Positions 48,442-57,756 of a stretch of DNA of 64,000 nucleotides are shown here, one piece after another. Under the pieces are notes generated by a model, which was not told the DNA's origin, searched no databases, and saw nothing but the letters and a program-made list of their open reading frames with translations. The DNA is taken from positions 1-64,000 of the forward strand of contig JAJYWQ010000050.1 of the NCBI GenBank assembly GCA_021791415.1. The letters run 5' to 3'. Positions within the stretch are counted from its first letter, which is position 1, and each line of letters opens with the position of its first letter. The translations under genes and the position numbers were made by a program. This DNA comes from a bacterium (GTDB lineage: Bacteria; Chloroflexota; Dormibacteria; Aeolococcales; Bog-877).

Positions 48442-49793
48442 GCCATCACCTCGGCCGGACGGGCCCCCTGGACCACCCCGAGCAGCGCGGCCCTGTACCG
48501 ATCGATGGCGCCAGGCGAGGACATCTCGGTGGCGCAGACCAAGATCCGGTTCCCCTCCAGAGGATGGCCGGCGAGGATGCCCTCCTCGGCCAGCCGGCGG
48601 CAGACCTCCGCTCCGGGCAGCGGCGTCTCCAGGACGAACTCCCAGAGGAACTCCCCGGGGAGGGGAAGCCGGCAGCCCGGAAGTTCGGAGAGCAGCTGGG
48701 CAAGCCGGTGGGCCCGCCGGTAGGAGATTTCGGCCACCTGGCGCAGGCCGGCCGACCCCATCTTGGCGAGATAGGCAGTCGCCGCCAGAGCCATGAGCGC
48801 GTGGTTGGTGCAGATGTTGGAGGTCGCCCGCTCCCTGCGGATGTGCTGCTCGCGCGTCTGCAGAGTGAGGGTGTAGGCCCGGCCGCCGCGGCTGTCGACG
48901 GTGAGGCCCACCAGCCGTCCCGGCATGCGCCGAACCAGCTCCTGCCGGCAGGCCAGCAGCCCGACGGTGGGCCCTCCCAGCTGCGGGGGGATTCCCAGCT
49001 GCTGGCCGTCCCCGGCGGCCAGGTCCGCGCCCTCGGCGCCGGGAGGCTGGACCACGGCGGCGGCCACCGGGTCCGCGGCCACGAGACCGAGGGCGCCCTT
49101 GGCATGGGCCAGCTCCATCAACTCCGCCACCGGCTCCAACTGGCCGAAGAAGTTGGGCTGGGGGACCGCCAGCACGGCCGCCGGTGAGGCGGCGAGCGCC
49201 GCCTCGGCCCGAGACAGGTCCGTCGTTCCGGACGCGGACGAGGGGAGCAGCTCCAGCTCCGCGCCCCGGCCGTCCGCGTAGGTCTGGAGCACCCTAAGGG
49301 CCTCCGGGTGCAGCGTCGAGGCGGCCAGGATCCGGGCCCGCCCGGTATGGGCCACCGCCAGCAGCGCCCCCTCGGCGACCGCCGTGGCGCCGTCGTACAT
49401 GGAGGCGTTGGCCACATCCAGGTCGTACAGCTCTGCCACCATCGATTGGAACTCGAAGATGGTCTGCAGGTACCCCTGACTGGCCTCCGCCTGGTAGGGC
49501 GTGTAGGCGGTGTAGAACTCCGGGCGGGCGATCGTGGCCAGCACCACTGCTGGGATGAAGCGGGAGTAGATACCCGCTCCCAGGAAGCAATCCCACCGGG
49601 CAAGCTCCCGGTTGCGGCGCGCCAGCCGCTCCAGCTCGGCGGCCAGCTCCGGCTCGCTCAGCGGCTCGGGAAGATCGAGACGGCGGCCCAGAAGGTGGCG
49701 GGGCACCTCGCGGAACAGCTCGTCCACCGACCTGGCGCCGATCTCGGCCAGCATCTCGGCGCGCTCCGTCTCGGTGTTGGGCAGGTAGGCCAT
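48438..49793 (-). CDS. gcvPA: Glycine dehydrogenase (decarboxylating) subunit 1
   Basis: MAYLPNTETERAEMLAEIGARSVDELFREVP; FLGAGIYSRFIPAVV; YTAYTPYQAEASQGYLQTIFEFQSMVAELYDLDVANASMYDGATA. Confidence 0.96.
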   Translation of the reverse strand: MAYLPNTETERAEMLAEIGARSVDELFREVPRHLLGRRLDLPEPLSEPELAAELERLARRNRELARWDCFLGAGIYSRFIPAVVLATIARPEFYTAYTPYQAEASQGYLQTIFEFQSMVAELYDLDVANASMYDGATAVAEGALLAVAHTGRARILAASTLHPEALRVLQTYADGRGAELELLPSSASGTTDLSRAEAALAASPAAVLAVPQPNFFGQLEPVAELMELAHAKGALGLVAADPVAAAVVQPPGAEGADLAAGDGQQLGIPPQLGGPTVGLLACRQELVRRMPGRLVGLTVDSRGGRAYTLTLQTREQHIRRERATSNICTNHALMALAATAYLAKMGSAGLRQVAEISYRRAHRLAQLLSELPGCRLPLPGEFLWEFVLETPLPGAEVCRRLAEEGILAGHPLEGNRILVCATEMSSPGAIDRYRAALLGVVQGARPAEVMA

Positions 49794-49831
49794 GACCGTT
49801 CCTCAGAACTTCAAGCTTCGGATGGCGGCGC

Positions 49832-50221
49832 TCAGTGGGAGTCGCTCTCCGCGAAGGCATCGTACGCCTGGGCGTCGAGAAGGTCGGTCGGAATCTCGCC
49901 CTCCAGCCGTACTCGGAGAAGCCAGCCCGCGCCCTGAGGGTCCTGGTTGACCACCTCCGGAGCGGACACCGCCGCCTGATTCACCTCCACAACCTCGCCG
50001 CTGACCGGGGAGTAGAGGTCGCTGGCGGCCTTGACCGACTCGACTGCGCCGAAGCGCTGTCCGGCGGAGAGGTGCGCCCCGGCCGCGGGGAGCTCCAGGA
50101 AGATGACATCGCCGAGCTGGGCCTGGGCGTGGTCGCTGATGCCGATCACCGCCTCTCCCGCCCCCTCGGGGCGCACCCACTCGTGGGTTCTGGTGAAGCG
50201 GACAGGGCTGGGGTCAGACAC
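49832..50221 (-). CDS. gcvH: Glycine cleavage system H protein
   Basis: FTRTHEWVRPEGAGEAVIGISDHAQAQLGDVIFLELP; lipoyl-Lys motif GAVESVKAASDLYSPVSGEV. Confidence 0.95.
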   Translation of the reverse strand: MSDPSPVRFTRTHEWVRPEGAGEAVIGISDHAQAQLGDVIFLELPAAGAHLSAGQRFGAVESVKAASDLYSPVSGEVVEVNQAAVSAPEVVNQDPQGAGWLLRVRLEGEIPTDLLDAQAYDAFAESDSH

Positions 50222-50257
50222 GGGGGCACCTCCTCTCGATTGCCGGACGCTGGACGC

Positions 50258-51358
50258 TCACGTGGGCCGGCGATAGAACGGAAGGGACACCACCTGGGCC
50301 GCGCCGGCCTCGGCGGGGTCGGCACGCAGCATGACCTCAACCTCGCTGCCTTTCGGAGCCGAGCCGGGCCGAACGTACCCCATGGCGATTCCGGATCCCA
50401 CGGAGAAGCCGTAGCTGCCGCTGGTGACCTCGCCGATGGGCTCGCCGGCCGCCAGGATCGCCTGGTGGGGCCGGGGTATGCCCCGCCCCCGGAGCCGGAG
50501 ACCGATGAACGAGAGCTGGGGCTGGGCCTTGGCCCGAAGCAACGCGTCGCGGCCGAGAAAGTCCCCCTTGTCGAACTTCACCACCCAGCCAAGCCCTGCG
50601 CTGATGGGGTCGCGCTCCAGGGTGATGTCCTGACCGTACAGCCGGAAGCCGGCCTCCAGCCGCAGGGTGTCCCGCGCTCCCAGCCCGGCCGGCAGCAGCC
50701 CGTGGCCACGGCCGTGGTCCAGCATGCCTTGGAAGAGCCCCTCGGCCGCGTCCCGGTCGCAATACAGCTCAAAGCCGTCTTCACCCGTGTAGCCGGTGCG
50801 GGAGATGCGCACGGGGATCCCGAGCACGCGGCCCGGCCGGTGATGGTAGTAGGGGATCGCCCCCAGCTCGGCGCCTTCCGCCAGCGGCCCGAGGATCTGA
50901 AGAGAGAGCGGGCCCTGCAGCGCGATCAGGCAGGTCTGGTCCGACTGGTCCTCCAGCTCGACCCCCGACGGTGGCTGCTGCCTCCGCATCCAGGCCAGAT
51001 CGTCGTCGTGGCGCGCCGCGTTGACCACGCACATGTAGCCGTCGGGGTCGCGGTACACCAGCAGGTCGTCGACGATCCCTCCGTCCTCCCGGCACATCAC
51101 GGTGTACAGCGCCTGGCCGACCTCGAGCTTGCCGACGTCGTTGGTCACGAGCCGCTGCAGGTAGGCCGGGGCACCCGGGCCGCCAACCCGGACCTCGCCC
51201 ATGTGGGAGACGTCGAAGAGACCGGCGCGCTCCCGCACCGCCCGGTGCTCCTCGCGGATGCTGCTGTACTGCAGGGGCATCTGGTAGCCGGCGAAGGGCA
51301 CCATCCTGGCTCCCAGGCGGCGGTGCAGGGCGCCCAGCGGCACCTCCTTTTCGCTCAC
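50258..51358 (-). CDS. gcvT: Aminomethyltransferase (glycine cleavage T protein)
   Basis: GTG start 51358; LGARMVPFAGYQMPLQYSSIREEHRAVRERAGLFDVSHMGEV; ISRTGYTGEDGFELY. Confidence 0.95.
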   Translation of the reverse strand: MSEKEVPLGALHRRLGARMVPFAGYQMPLQYSSIREEHRAVRERAGLFDVSHMGEVRVGGPGAPAYLQRLVTNDVGKLEVGQALYTVMCREDGGIVDDLLVYRDPDGYMCVVNAARHDDDLAWMRRQQPPSGVELEDQSDQTCLIALQGPLSLQILGPLAEGAELGAIPYYHHRPGRVLGIPVRISRTGYTGEDGFELYCDRDAAEGLFQGMLDHGRGHGLLPAGLGARDTLRLEAGFRLYGQDITLERDPISAGLGWVVKFDKGDFLGRDALLRAKAQPQLSFIGLRLRGRGIPRPHQAILAAGEPIGEVTSGSYGFSVGSGIAMGYVRPGSAPKGSEVEVMLRADPAEAGAAQVVSLPFYRRPT

Positions 51359-51963
51359 TCCGGGTCCTCCAAGGCACCTAGCACCTCCGCCATCTCCCGA
51401 TCGTACTGAAGGCGGGCCTCGTCCACCGCCCGCCGGAGCTGGGCCGTTCGGTCCACGGTCCAGCCGAGGTGGGCCGCGAGTTCCAGGTCCGAGGCCGGTC
51501 GGCCCAGCTCGGTTTCCAGGGCCACCACTGCCAGCGCCAACCGCTCCCCGTCCGCCGCCCAGCGCCGGTCGGCGTCCCTGGCCTCCTGCGCCTCCAGCAG
51601 GGTCCCGCGCACGGTGTCGGCCACCGCCTGGCGGACCGCGTCCCGGAATTCCCGGGGGGAGATCTGCGGGTGGGGCGCCAGGCCCTGGACCACCTTGAGC
51701 AGGGCGGTGGTCCCGTCCTGGAAGAGGTCGCCCGCATCCTGACCGTCGTCCAGCCGGGCCACTTCCTCCAGGACCAGCCAGAGGTGGTGCTGGGCCAAGA
51801 GGCGGCGCGGGCGGGCGTCCAGCCCCTGCTCGGAGACCTCGGCCAGGAGCGCCACCACCTCGGCGTCGGGCAGCCTCGGATGTTCGGCCACCAGCTCGCG
51901 CAACCGGACCATCTCCCGGTCCGGCCCCTCCTCCAACGGCTCCCCCGAGGAAGGCGCTCCCAC
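51355..51963 (-). CDS. Sigma-70-like protein with regions 2 and 3 but no visible region 4
   Basis: GTG start 51963; ARPRRLLAQHHLWLVLEEVARL...DAGDLFQDGTTALLKVVQGL (region-2-like) and LGRPASDLELAAHLGWTVDRTAQLRRAVDEARL (region-3-like); ORF ends 17 residues later. Confidence 0.6.
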   Translation of the reverse strand: MGAPSSGEPLEEGPDREMVRLRELVAEHPRLPDAEVVALLAEVSEQGLDARPRRLLAQHHLWLVLEEVARLDDGQDAGDLFQDGTTALLKVVQGLAPHPQISPREFRDAVRQAVADTVRGTLLEAQEARDADRRWAADGERLALAVVALETELGRPASDLELAAHLGWTVDRTAQLRRAVDEARLQYDREMAEVLGALEDPE

Positions 51964-52018
51964 GTCCTGGAGTATAGGCGCGACCCGGCCGTCCGCCTGG
52001 CCCCGGTACACTCGGGCC

Positions 52019-53461
52019 GTGCCCCCCGAGACGCTGCGGGTCCCCCCGGACCAGGATCTGGTGGTCTTCGGGGCCACCGGGGACCTCGCCCGCCGCAAGC
52101 TGCTCCCCGCCCTCTACGAGCTGAGCTCCCAGGGCCTGCTGCCGCGGCACGGCGACGTGGTGGGGACCGCCACCACCGACCTGGACGACGAGGGCTTCCG
52201 GGAGCTCGCCAGGGGCGCCGTGGTGGAGTTCGGGCGCAGCCAGCTGGACGAGGCCGCCTTCACCGCCTTCGCCGCGCGCCTGCGCTACATCCCGGCGGTC
52301 ACGGACCCCGGCCCCAAGCTGGCCAAAGTCCTGAAGCGGCCCCGCCGGATCATCTACCTGGCAGTCCCCCCCTCCGCCTTCGACCCCATCCTCCAGGAGC
52401 TGCGCTCCGCCGGCCTGGCCCGCGGGTCATCCATCATCATCGAGAAGCCCTTCGGCCACGACCTTGCCTCGGCCCGCGAGCTCAACACCGCTCTGCACCA
52501 CATCGTGCCCGAGGAGCGGATCTACCGCATAGACCACTACCTGGGCAAGGAGACCGTCCAGAACCTCCTGGTCTTCAGGTTCGCCAACACGCTGGTGGAG
52601 CGGATCTGGAACCGGGATGTGGTGGCCTCGGTGCAGCTCACCGTGGCCGAGGACATTGGGGTGGAGAACCGGGGACGGCTGTACGAGGAGACCGGCGCGC
52701 TCCGGGACATCGTCCAGAACCACATGTTCCAGCTCCTGGCCCTCACCTGCATGTCCCCGCCCAGCTCCTTCGACCCGGAGGCGCTGCGGGACGAGAAGGT
52801 CAAGGTGCTCCACTCCATCCGTCCTGTGGCGCCGAACGACGTGGTCCGAGGCCAGTACACGAGGGGCTCGGTCAACGGCAAGATCATGCCCGGGTACCGG
52901 GAGCTGGAAGGGGTATCCCCCGACTCGACCACGGAGACGTACATCGCCATGCGGCTGGCGGTGGACTCCTGGGAGTGGGCCGGCGTGCCCTTCTACCTGC
53001 GCTGCGGCAAGGCCCTGACCACCCGCCGGACCGAGATCATGCTCTTCTGCCGCGACGTGCCGCTGCACCTCTTCGAGGGCACCGGGATCGAGCAGCTGCA
53101 GCCCAACCGGATCACGCTCCGGATCCAGCCGGAGGAGGGCATCTCCTTCTCCTTCGAAGCCAAGCAGCCTGGGCCGACGGTGCTGGAGCAGGGTGTGCGC
53201 ATGGACTTCTCCTATGGCAAGTCATTCAAGACCCAGCCCGCGGAGGCCTACGAGCGGCTCCTGCACGACGCCCTGCTGGGAGATCACACCCTCTTCATCC
53301 GCCAGGACGAGACGGAGGCGGCCTGGAAGGCCCTTCAGCCGGTGCTGGACGACACCCCGCCCATCAACCTGTACGCGGCGGGCAGCCAGGGCCCCACCGA
53401 GGCCGAGGCGCTGCTCCGGGGCGGGCGCTGGCACGACCTCTCCCACCACGTGGGCGACTGA
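52019..53461 (+). CDS. zwf: Glucose-6-phosphate 1-dehydrogenase
   Basis: VVFGATGDLARRKLLPALYEL; IIIEKPFGHDLASARELN; RIDHYLGKETVQNLLVFRFAN. Confidence 0.97.
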   Translation: MPPETLRVPPDQDLVVFGATGDLARRKLLPALYELSSQGLLPRHGDVVGTATTDLDDEGFRELARGAVVEFGRSQLDEAAFTAFAARLRYIPAVTDPGPKLAKVLKRPRRIIYLAVPPSAFDPILQELRSAGLARGSSIIIEKPFGHDLASARELNTALHHIVPEERIYRIDHYLGKETVQNLLVFRFANTLVERIWNRDVVASVQLTVAEDIGVENRGRLYEETGALRDIVQNHMFQLLALTCMSPPSSFDPEALRDEKVKVLHSIRPVAPNDVVRGQYTRGSVNGKIMPGYRELEGVSPDSTTETYIAMRLAVDSWEWAGVPFYLRCGKALTTRRTEIMLFCRDVPLHLFEGTGIEQLQPNRITLRIQPEEGISFSFEAKQPGPTVLEQGVRMDFSYGKSFKTQPAEAYERLLHDALLGDHTLFIRQDETEAAWKALQPVLDDTPPINLYAAGSQGPTEAEALLRGGRWHDLSHHVGD

Positions 53462-53470
53462 GCCCGGGGC

Positions 53471-54064
53471 CTACCTCCGGTCCAGGCCGAGGTCGGGGAC
53501 CAGCTGATCGGCCTCGATCCACCCCTCCTCCGACTCGTCGCCTGCCAGAGCCCGCACCCGAACCCAGCGACCCTTCTGCTCCAGAGCCTGCAGCGGGGAG
53601 GCGGGCCGGACCGCCCGGCCCCTCTCGGACAGAAGGTCGGGCTCCCGGTACAGGGGATAGCCGGTGCCGGCCCAGCTCTGCACCAGGGTGCAGCCGCCCG
53701 GGGGGATCGCCCGGTACCGGTACACGGTCGCCCGGTCCCTCTCCCCCAGGGTGAGCAGACGGATGAGGTTGCTCGCCCGGAGCAGGGCACTCCGGTCGCC
53801 CACCGCCGTCATCCGCACCTCGGTTCCGGCTTCCGTGGGCCGGCATTCGATACGCACCCGGTTCTTCGGATAGGGGACCTGGCGCCACTGGCCGAAGAAG
53901 CCGTTCATGCGGTCCTGGACCACCTCGGCGGTGTGGTCGTCGACCACCCGGAAGGCGTATGGGGGCAGGGCGGCGACCTGCTCAGCGGTGGCGAAGACCT
54001 CGCGGGGGGCGGCGAACACGGTCGCTGTCCAGGAGTCCTTGCGCTTGCGGCCCAGGATCTGCAC
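53471..54064 (-). CDS. Hypothetical protein with C-terminal SH3-like region
   Basis: GTG start 54064; SRPBCC/polyketide-cyclase-like N-half (PYAFRVVDDHTAEVVQDRMNGFFG...TEVRMTAVGD) and SH3-like C-half (PLQALEQKGRWVRVRALAGDESEEGWIEADQL). Confidence 0.55.
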   Translation of the reverse strand: MQILGRKRKDSWTATVFAAPREVFATAEQVAALPPYAFRVVDDHTAEVVQDRMNGFFGQWRQVPYPKNRVRIECRPTEAGTEVRMTAVGDRSALLRASNLIRLLTLGERDRATVYRYRAIPPGGCTLVQSWAGTGYPLYREPDLLSERGRAVRPASPLQALEQKGRWVRVRALAGDESEEGWIEADQLVPDLGLDRR

Positions 54065-54257
54065 GCCTGAAATTCTAGAGCTCGACCTCGCCCGCAAGCG
54101 CACGGCTGTGGCCGGTGGGGTCTAGCCACGGCCGGGGATGGCGTCGCAGGGGCGGCGTCGAATCGATCGAGACAACGCGGACCTGCCCCCCCTGGAGCAC
54201 CCGCGGCATCGAAGACGCAGCTGCCTTTTGATCTCACAAACCGGGAGGTACGGCGCC

Positions 54258-55304
54258 TCAGGTCAGAAGCGGCCTCCTGCCCAGGAGCACCCGCTCCAGC
54301 CCGGCCAGGGGGCGGTCCAGGGGGCCAAGCCACGGCGCCGCCTGAAGGCCAGAGTGGTCCTCCAACCGCCCTCCCCACCTGGTCTTGAAGACCGCGTAGC
54401 CGGGCCCCGGGTCCCCCGGGGAGAAGCGGCTGGGGACCCCCCACATGTCGTACAGACGACACCCCCGCTCCAATCCCCAGCGGATGGCTGCCCAGTGGAC
54501 GGCGTACATGGCTCGGTGCGGCCCGGGCTCACTCCCACCGTACAGGTAGGCCAGTCGTGGGCCGCAGACCGCGACGACCGCCGCCGCCAGCGGCAGCCCG
54601 TCCCTGGTGGCCAGGACCACCTGGGCGTCCAGCCCGTCCACGACGGCCCGGTAGTAGCCGAGGGGACGGGTCTGGAAGCGTTGGCGGGCCACCGTCTTGA
54701 GGTGGAGCCGGTAGAAGGGCTCCACACCATCCCCGGCCAGGCGCGCCACCGTGACCCCGGCCCGCTCCGCCAGCGCGATGTTGCGACGGGTCGAGGGCGG
54801 CAGCCGGCCCCGGACCTCATCCTCGGAGCCGCCGATCTCCACCAGCCAGGTCCGGCGGTGCTGGATGTCGAAGGGCATGGGGCGGAGCCGGAGACGGCGC
54901 TGAAGCTCCGCCCCGGCACCGGCCGCGGCCCACTCCGGGTCCAGCCGGAGAGCGATGACCCCGCGGCGCAGGAGGCGGGAGCGGGCTCCGCGGAGGAGTG
55001 CCCGCGCCGCCAGCTCATCGTCGAGGTGGGCCAGGGCCGGACCCCGGGGGGCGTATGCCCAGCGGATCTGGGGGGGGCCAACCTGCCGATGGAGGAGCTG
55101 GATGGCCCCACGCCAGCCGTGGTCACCTGCGCCCTGGGCCACGAGGCGCGTCACCCCCCACCCGAACTGACGGCGGATCTCACCCCACCCCCAGCTCTGC
55201 AGCAGAACGCCGCCGCACTCCTGGCCCACGAAACGATCCCACTCCGGACGGTCGGCCGGGCCCGCCTCCCGTACCTGGGGCGGGGCCGACGGAGGGGCGT
55301 GCAC
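54258..55304 (-). CDS. FemA/FemB (FemABX) family peptidyltransferase, lipid II interpeptide-bridge type
   Basis: WDRFVGQECGGVLLQSWGWGEIRRQFGW; LPPSTRRNIALAERAGVTV; YLYGGSEPGPHRAMYAVHWAAIRWGLERGCRLYDMWGVP. Confidence 0.9.
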   Translation of the reverse strand: MHAPPSAPPQVREAGPADRPEWDRFVGQECGGVLLQSWGWGEIRRQFGWGVTRLVAQGAGDHGWRGAIQLLHRQVGPPQIRWAYAPRGPALAHLDDELAARALLRGARSRLLRRGVIALRLDPEWAAAGAGAELQRRLRLRPMPFDIQHRRTWLVEIGGSEDEVRGRLPPSTRRNIALAERAGVTVARLAGDGVEPFYRLHLKTVARQRFQTRPLGYYRAVVDGLDAQVVLATRDGLPLAAAVVAVCGPRLAYLYGGSEPGPHRAMYAVHWAAIRWGLERGCRLYDMWGVPSRFSPGDPGPGYAVFKTRWGGRLEDHSGLQAAPWLGPLDRPLAGLERVLLGRRPLLT

Positions 55305-55360
55305 ACGGGGGATTATCGGGTGGGAGCGGCGGCGCAGGAGGGTGTAGGATGAGGTAGGCC

Positions 55361-56140
55361 ATGCGCCGCTCTTCAGTCGCCGGGGCGATCTGCGGGGCGG
55401 GAGCTGGGGGGCTCCTCGCCCAGTCCACGGTGCTGGCGGCCAGCCCGGACCGGACCGGGCATCTCCTTCCCGCGCCGCTCAGTGTGCTCGCCGACCCGAC
55501 CCTGGCTTTCGGGCTCCTCCTCCTGGCACTGTTGGGGGTCGGCCTGGAGGCCATGCACCCCGGTGCGGTCGTCCCCGGGACCGTGGGCCTCCTCTCCGGA
55601 GTATTGGCGGTGGCGGCGCTGCTCGACCTTTCCCTGAACCTTCTCGGCCTGGTCCTCGTGGCCGTCGCGGCGGGGCTGTTCGTGCTCGACCTCGGTGCCC
55701 AGAGTCACGGGGTGCTGAGCGTGGCGGGCATGGCCGCCGCCGCCGCCGGGGGCTGGCTGCTCTTCCGGGGCCCCGGGGTCGACCCGGTGGCGCTGGTGGC
55801 GCTTCCGGTCGCGCTCGGCACGATCTGGCTCTGGCTCAGCGCCCGGGCGATGGCGGTCCGCCGCCGCGCTTACCCGGCGGTGCCTCAGGAGCTCTTGGGG
55901 CACTGCGGGCTAGTGGTCGAACCGCGAGACGGCGGGGCGGTGGCCAGGGTGGACGGCGAGCTCTGGCGGGTGGTGGAGCGAAGCGACCATCCCCTCTCGG
56001 CAGGCGACGAAGTCGAGGTTCTGGCCCAGGACGGGCTGACGTTGATAGTGCGGCAGACGGCGGCGGGCGGGAGCGCGGAGCCCTCGCCGGACCGGCGGCT
56101 GGGGGCTGAAGCGACTAGCTCGCATAGGAGTGGGACATGA
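55361..56140 (+). CDS. NfeD family membrane protein
   Basis: [34 protein letters not shown] multi-TM plus C-terminal OB fold ([23 protein letters not shown]...[17 protein letters not shown]). Confidence 0.88.
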   Translation: MRRSSVAGAICGAGAGGLLAQSTVLAASPDRTGHLLPAPLSVLADPTLAFGLLLLALLGVGLEAMHPGAVVPGTVGLLSGVLAVAALLDLSLNLLGLVLVAVAAGLFVLDLGAQSHGVLSVAGMAAAAAGGWLLFRGPGVDPVALVALPVALGTIWLWLSARAMAVRRRAYPAVPQELLGHCGLVVEPRDGGAVARVDGELWRVVERSDHPLSAGDEVEVLAQDGLTLIVRQTAAGGSAEPSPDRRLGAEATSSHRSGT

Positions 56141-56997
56141 GCGGAGCGCTGGCCGCCCTGGTGGTGGTCCTGATAGTGGTGGTCTTCTTCGTGCTGCTGG
56201 CCTTCGCCACCGGCTTCCGAGTGATCAACGAGTACGAACGGGGGGTGGTCCTCCGGCTGGGGCGGCTGATCGACGTCAAGGGACCGGGGCCGCGGCTGAT
56301 CATCCCCTTCGGCATCGACCGCATCATCAAGGTCGACCTCCGAACGGTGGTGCACGAGGTACCCGCACAGGACGTCATCACCAGCGACAACGTGACGGTA
56401 CGGGTCACGGCGGTGGTCTTCTTCCGGGTGGTGGATGCGCGGGATTCCTTCGTGAAGGTGCGCGACTACATGGGGACGATCTCCAAGACCGCCCAGACGA
56501 CCCTCCGCTCGATCTTGGGCCAGTCCACCCTTGACGAGCTGCTCAGCCGGCGGGACAAGGTGAACGCGGAACTCCAGGCCGTGATCGACGAGCAGACCGA
56601 GCCCTGGGGGGTGAAGGTGACCGCCGTCGAGGTGAAGGACGTCGACCTTCCCCAGTCGATGCAGCGGGCCATGGCGCTCCAGGCGGAGGCCGAGCGGGAG
56701 AAGCGCGCCAAGGTGATCCGCGCCCAGGGGGAGCTGCAGGCGGCGCAGACGCTGGCGGACGCCGCCACGGTGATCGCCTCGCAACCCGCCACCCTCCAGC
56801 TTCGCTACCTGCAGACCCTCTCGGAGATCGGCGCCGACCAGAACAGCACAGTGGTCTTCCCGCTCCCCCTTGATCTCATCGAGCCGTTCTTCAAGCTCCG
56901 GCCCGGGGCCGGGCCGGGCAACGGTCATGTCAAGGTCGCCATCCCGGCCGAGGATCGGGTTGGGGCCGGGGAGGCCGAGGCGGGCCAGGCGGGCTGA
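56137..56997 (+). CDS. SPFH domain (slipin/stomatin-like) protein
   Basis: [68 protein letters not shown] overlap with NfeD gene. Confidence 0.95.
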   Translation: MSGALAALVVVLIVVVFFVLLAFATGFRVINEYERGVVLRLGRLIDVKGPGPRLIIPFGIDRIIKVDLRTVVHEVPAQDVITSDNVTVRVTAVVFFRVVDARDSFVKVRDYMGTISKTAQTTLRSILGQSTLDELLSRRDKVNAELQAVIDEQTEPWGVKVTAVEVKDVDLPQSMQRAMALQAEAEREKRAKVIRAQGELQAAQTLADAATVIASQPATLQLRYLQTLSEIGADQNSTVVFPLPLDLIEPFFKLRPGAGPGNGHVKVAIPAEDRVGAGEAEAGQAG

Positions 56998-57710
56998 GCT
57001 CCGCAGCGACACCCGAGCGGCGCTTCCTGCTGCTGGGGTCCGGGGAGTTCGAGCGCTGGGCCGAGGCGGTTGAGCGCCAGGCACTCGAGGGAGCCGGCGG
57101 TGACGGCAGCGTTGTGGTGCTGGCCACCGCCAGTGCCCCGGAGGGGGAGGCGGTCTTCTCCAGATGGGGACGCGCGGGAGTGCGGCACTTCGAGGGGCTG
57201 GGTCTCTCCGCCCGTGCCCTGCCGGTGCGCGATCGCGAGGACGCCCAGCGCCTGGACGTGGCCGGCGCCGTGGCCCGCTGCAGCCTGGTCTTCTTCTCAG
57301 GCGGAGATCCGGGTCACCTGAGCCGCTCTCTCGGGGGCAGCCGGTTGCTCTCCGCCATACATGAGCTGCTGGCGGCTGGCGGGGTGTACGCCGGCTGCAG
57401 CGCGGGAGCCATGGTCGTCGGGGAGGCGGGTCGGTCTGGCGGGCGCTTCTCCTTCGGGACGGGCCTGGGGATCCTTCGCCGGGAGGTTTTCGGGGTCCAC
57501 TGGGACGCCACCTTGGCCGCCCCCTGGCGAGCGATTTTGAGATCACGCGTACCGCCGGGGTGCCGGCTGATCGGGGTCGCCGAGCGCACCGCGGTGCTCG
57601 GGGGGGAGGGTGGCTGGACGGTGCACGGTAGAGGGCGGGTGGAGGTGCGGGACGGGACGGGGTCGAAGTGGTTCTCTGAGGGCGAGGAGATCCCCGGTCG
57701 GCCGGGCTGA
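56994..57710 (+). CDS. Peptidase S51/cyanophycinase-like (class I glutamine amidotransferase-like) protein
   Basis: [24 protein letters not shown]; nucleophile elbow [13 protein letters not shown]; start uncertain (CTG 56994 or GTG 57114). Confidence 0.75.
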   Translation: MSSAATPERRFLLLGSGEFERWAEAVERQALEGAGGDGSVVVLATASAPEGEAVFSRWGRAGVRHFEGLGLSARALPVRDREDAQRLDVAGAVARCSLVFFSGGDPGHLSRSLGGSRLLSAIHELLAAGGVYAGCSAGAMVVGEAGRSGGRFSFGTGLGILRREVFGVHWDATLAAPWRAILRSRVPPGCRLIGVAERTAVLGGEGGWTVHGRGRVEVRDGTGSKWFSEGEEIPGRPG

Positions 57711-57718
57711 CCTCGCGA

Positions 57719-57734
57719 TGTTTCACGTGAAACA
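57719..57734. promoter_or_regulatory. parS: parS centromere site TGTTTCACGTGAAACA
   Basis: Exact 16-bp consensus palindrome immediately upstream of parA, read directly. Confidence 0.97.
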
Positions 57735-57744
57735 GACTCGAGCC

Positions 57745-57750
57745 TATACT
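57745..57750 (+). promoter_or_regulatory. -10 element TATACT of parA
   Basis: TATACT followed by 6 nt then ATG (57757); a -35 at 17-nt spacing (TTCACG, 57722-57727) falls inside parS. Confidence 0.55.
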
Positions 57751-57756
57751 GCCCCC

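Noticed and set aside
51963-52019. Glycine riboswitch upstream of the gcv operon
   Set aside because: The divergent spacer to zwf is only about 55 bp and the predicted mRNA is leaderless, leaving no room for an aptamer.
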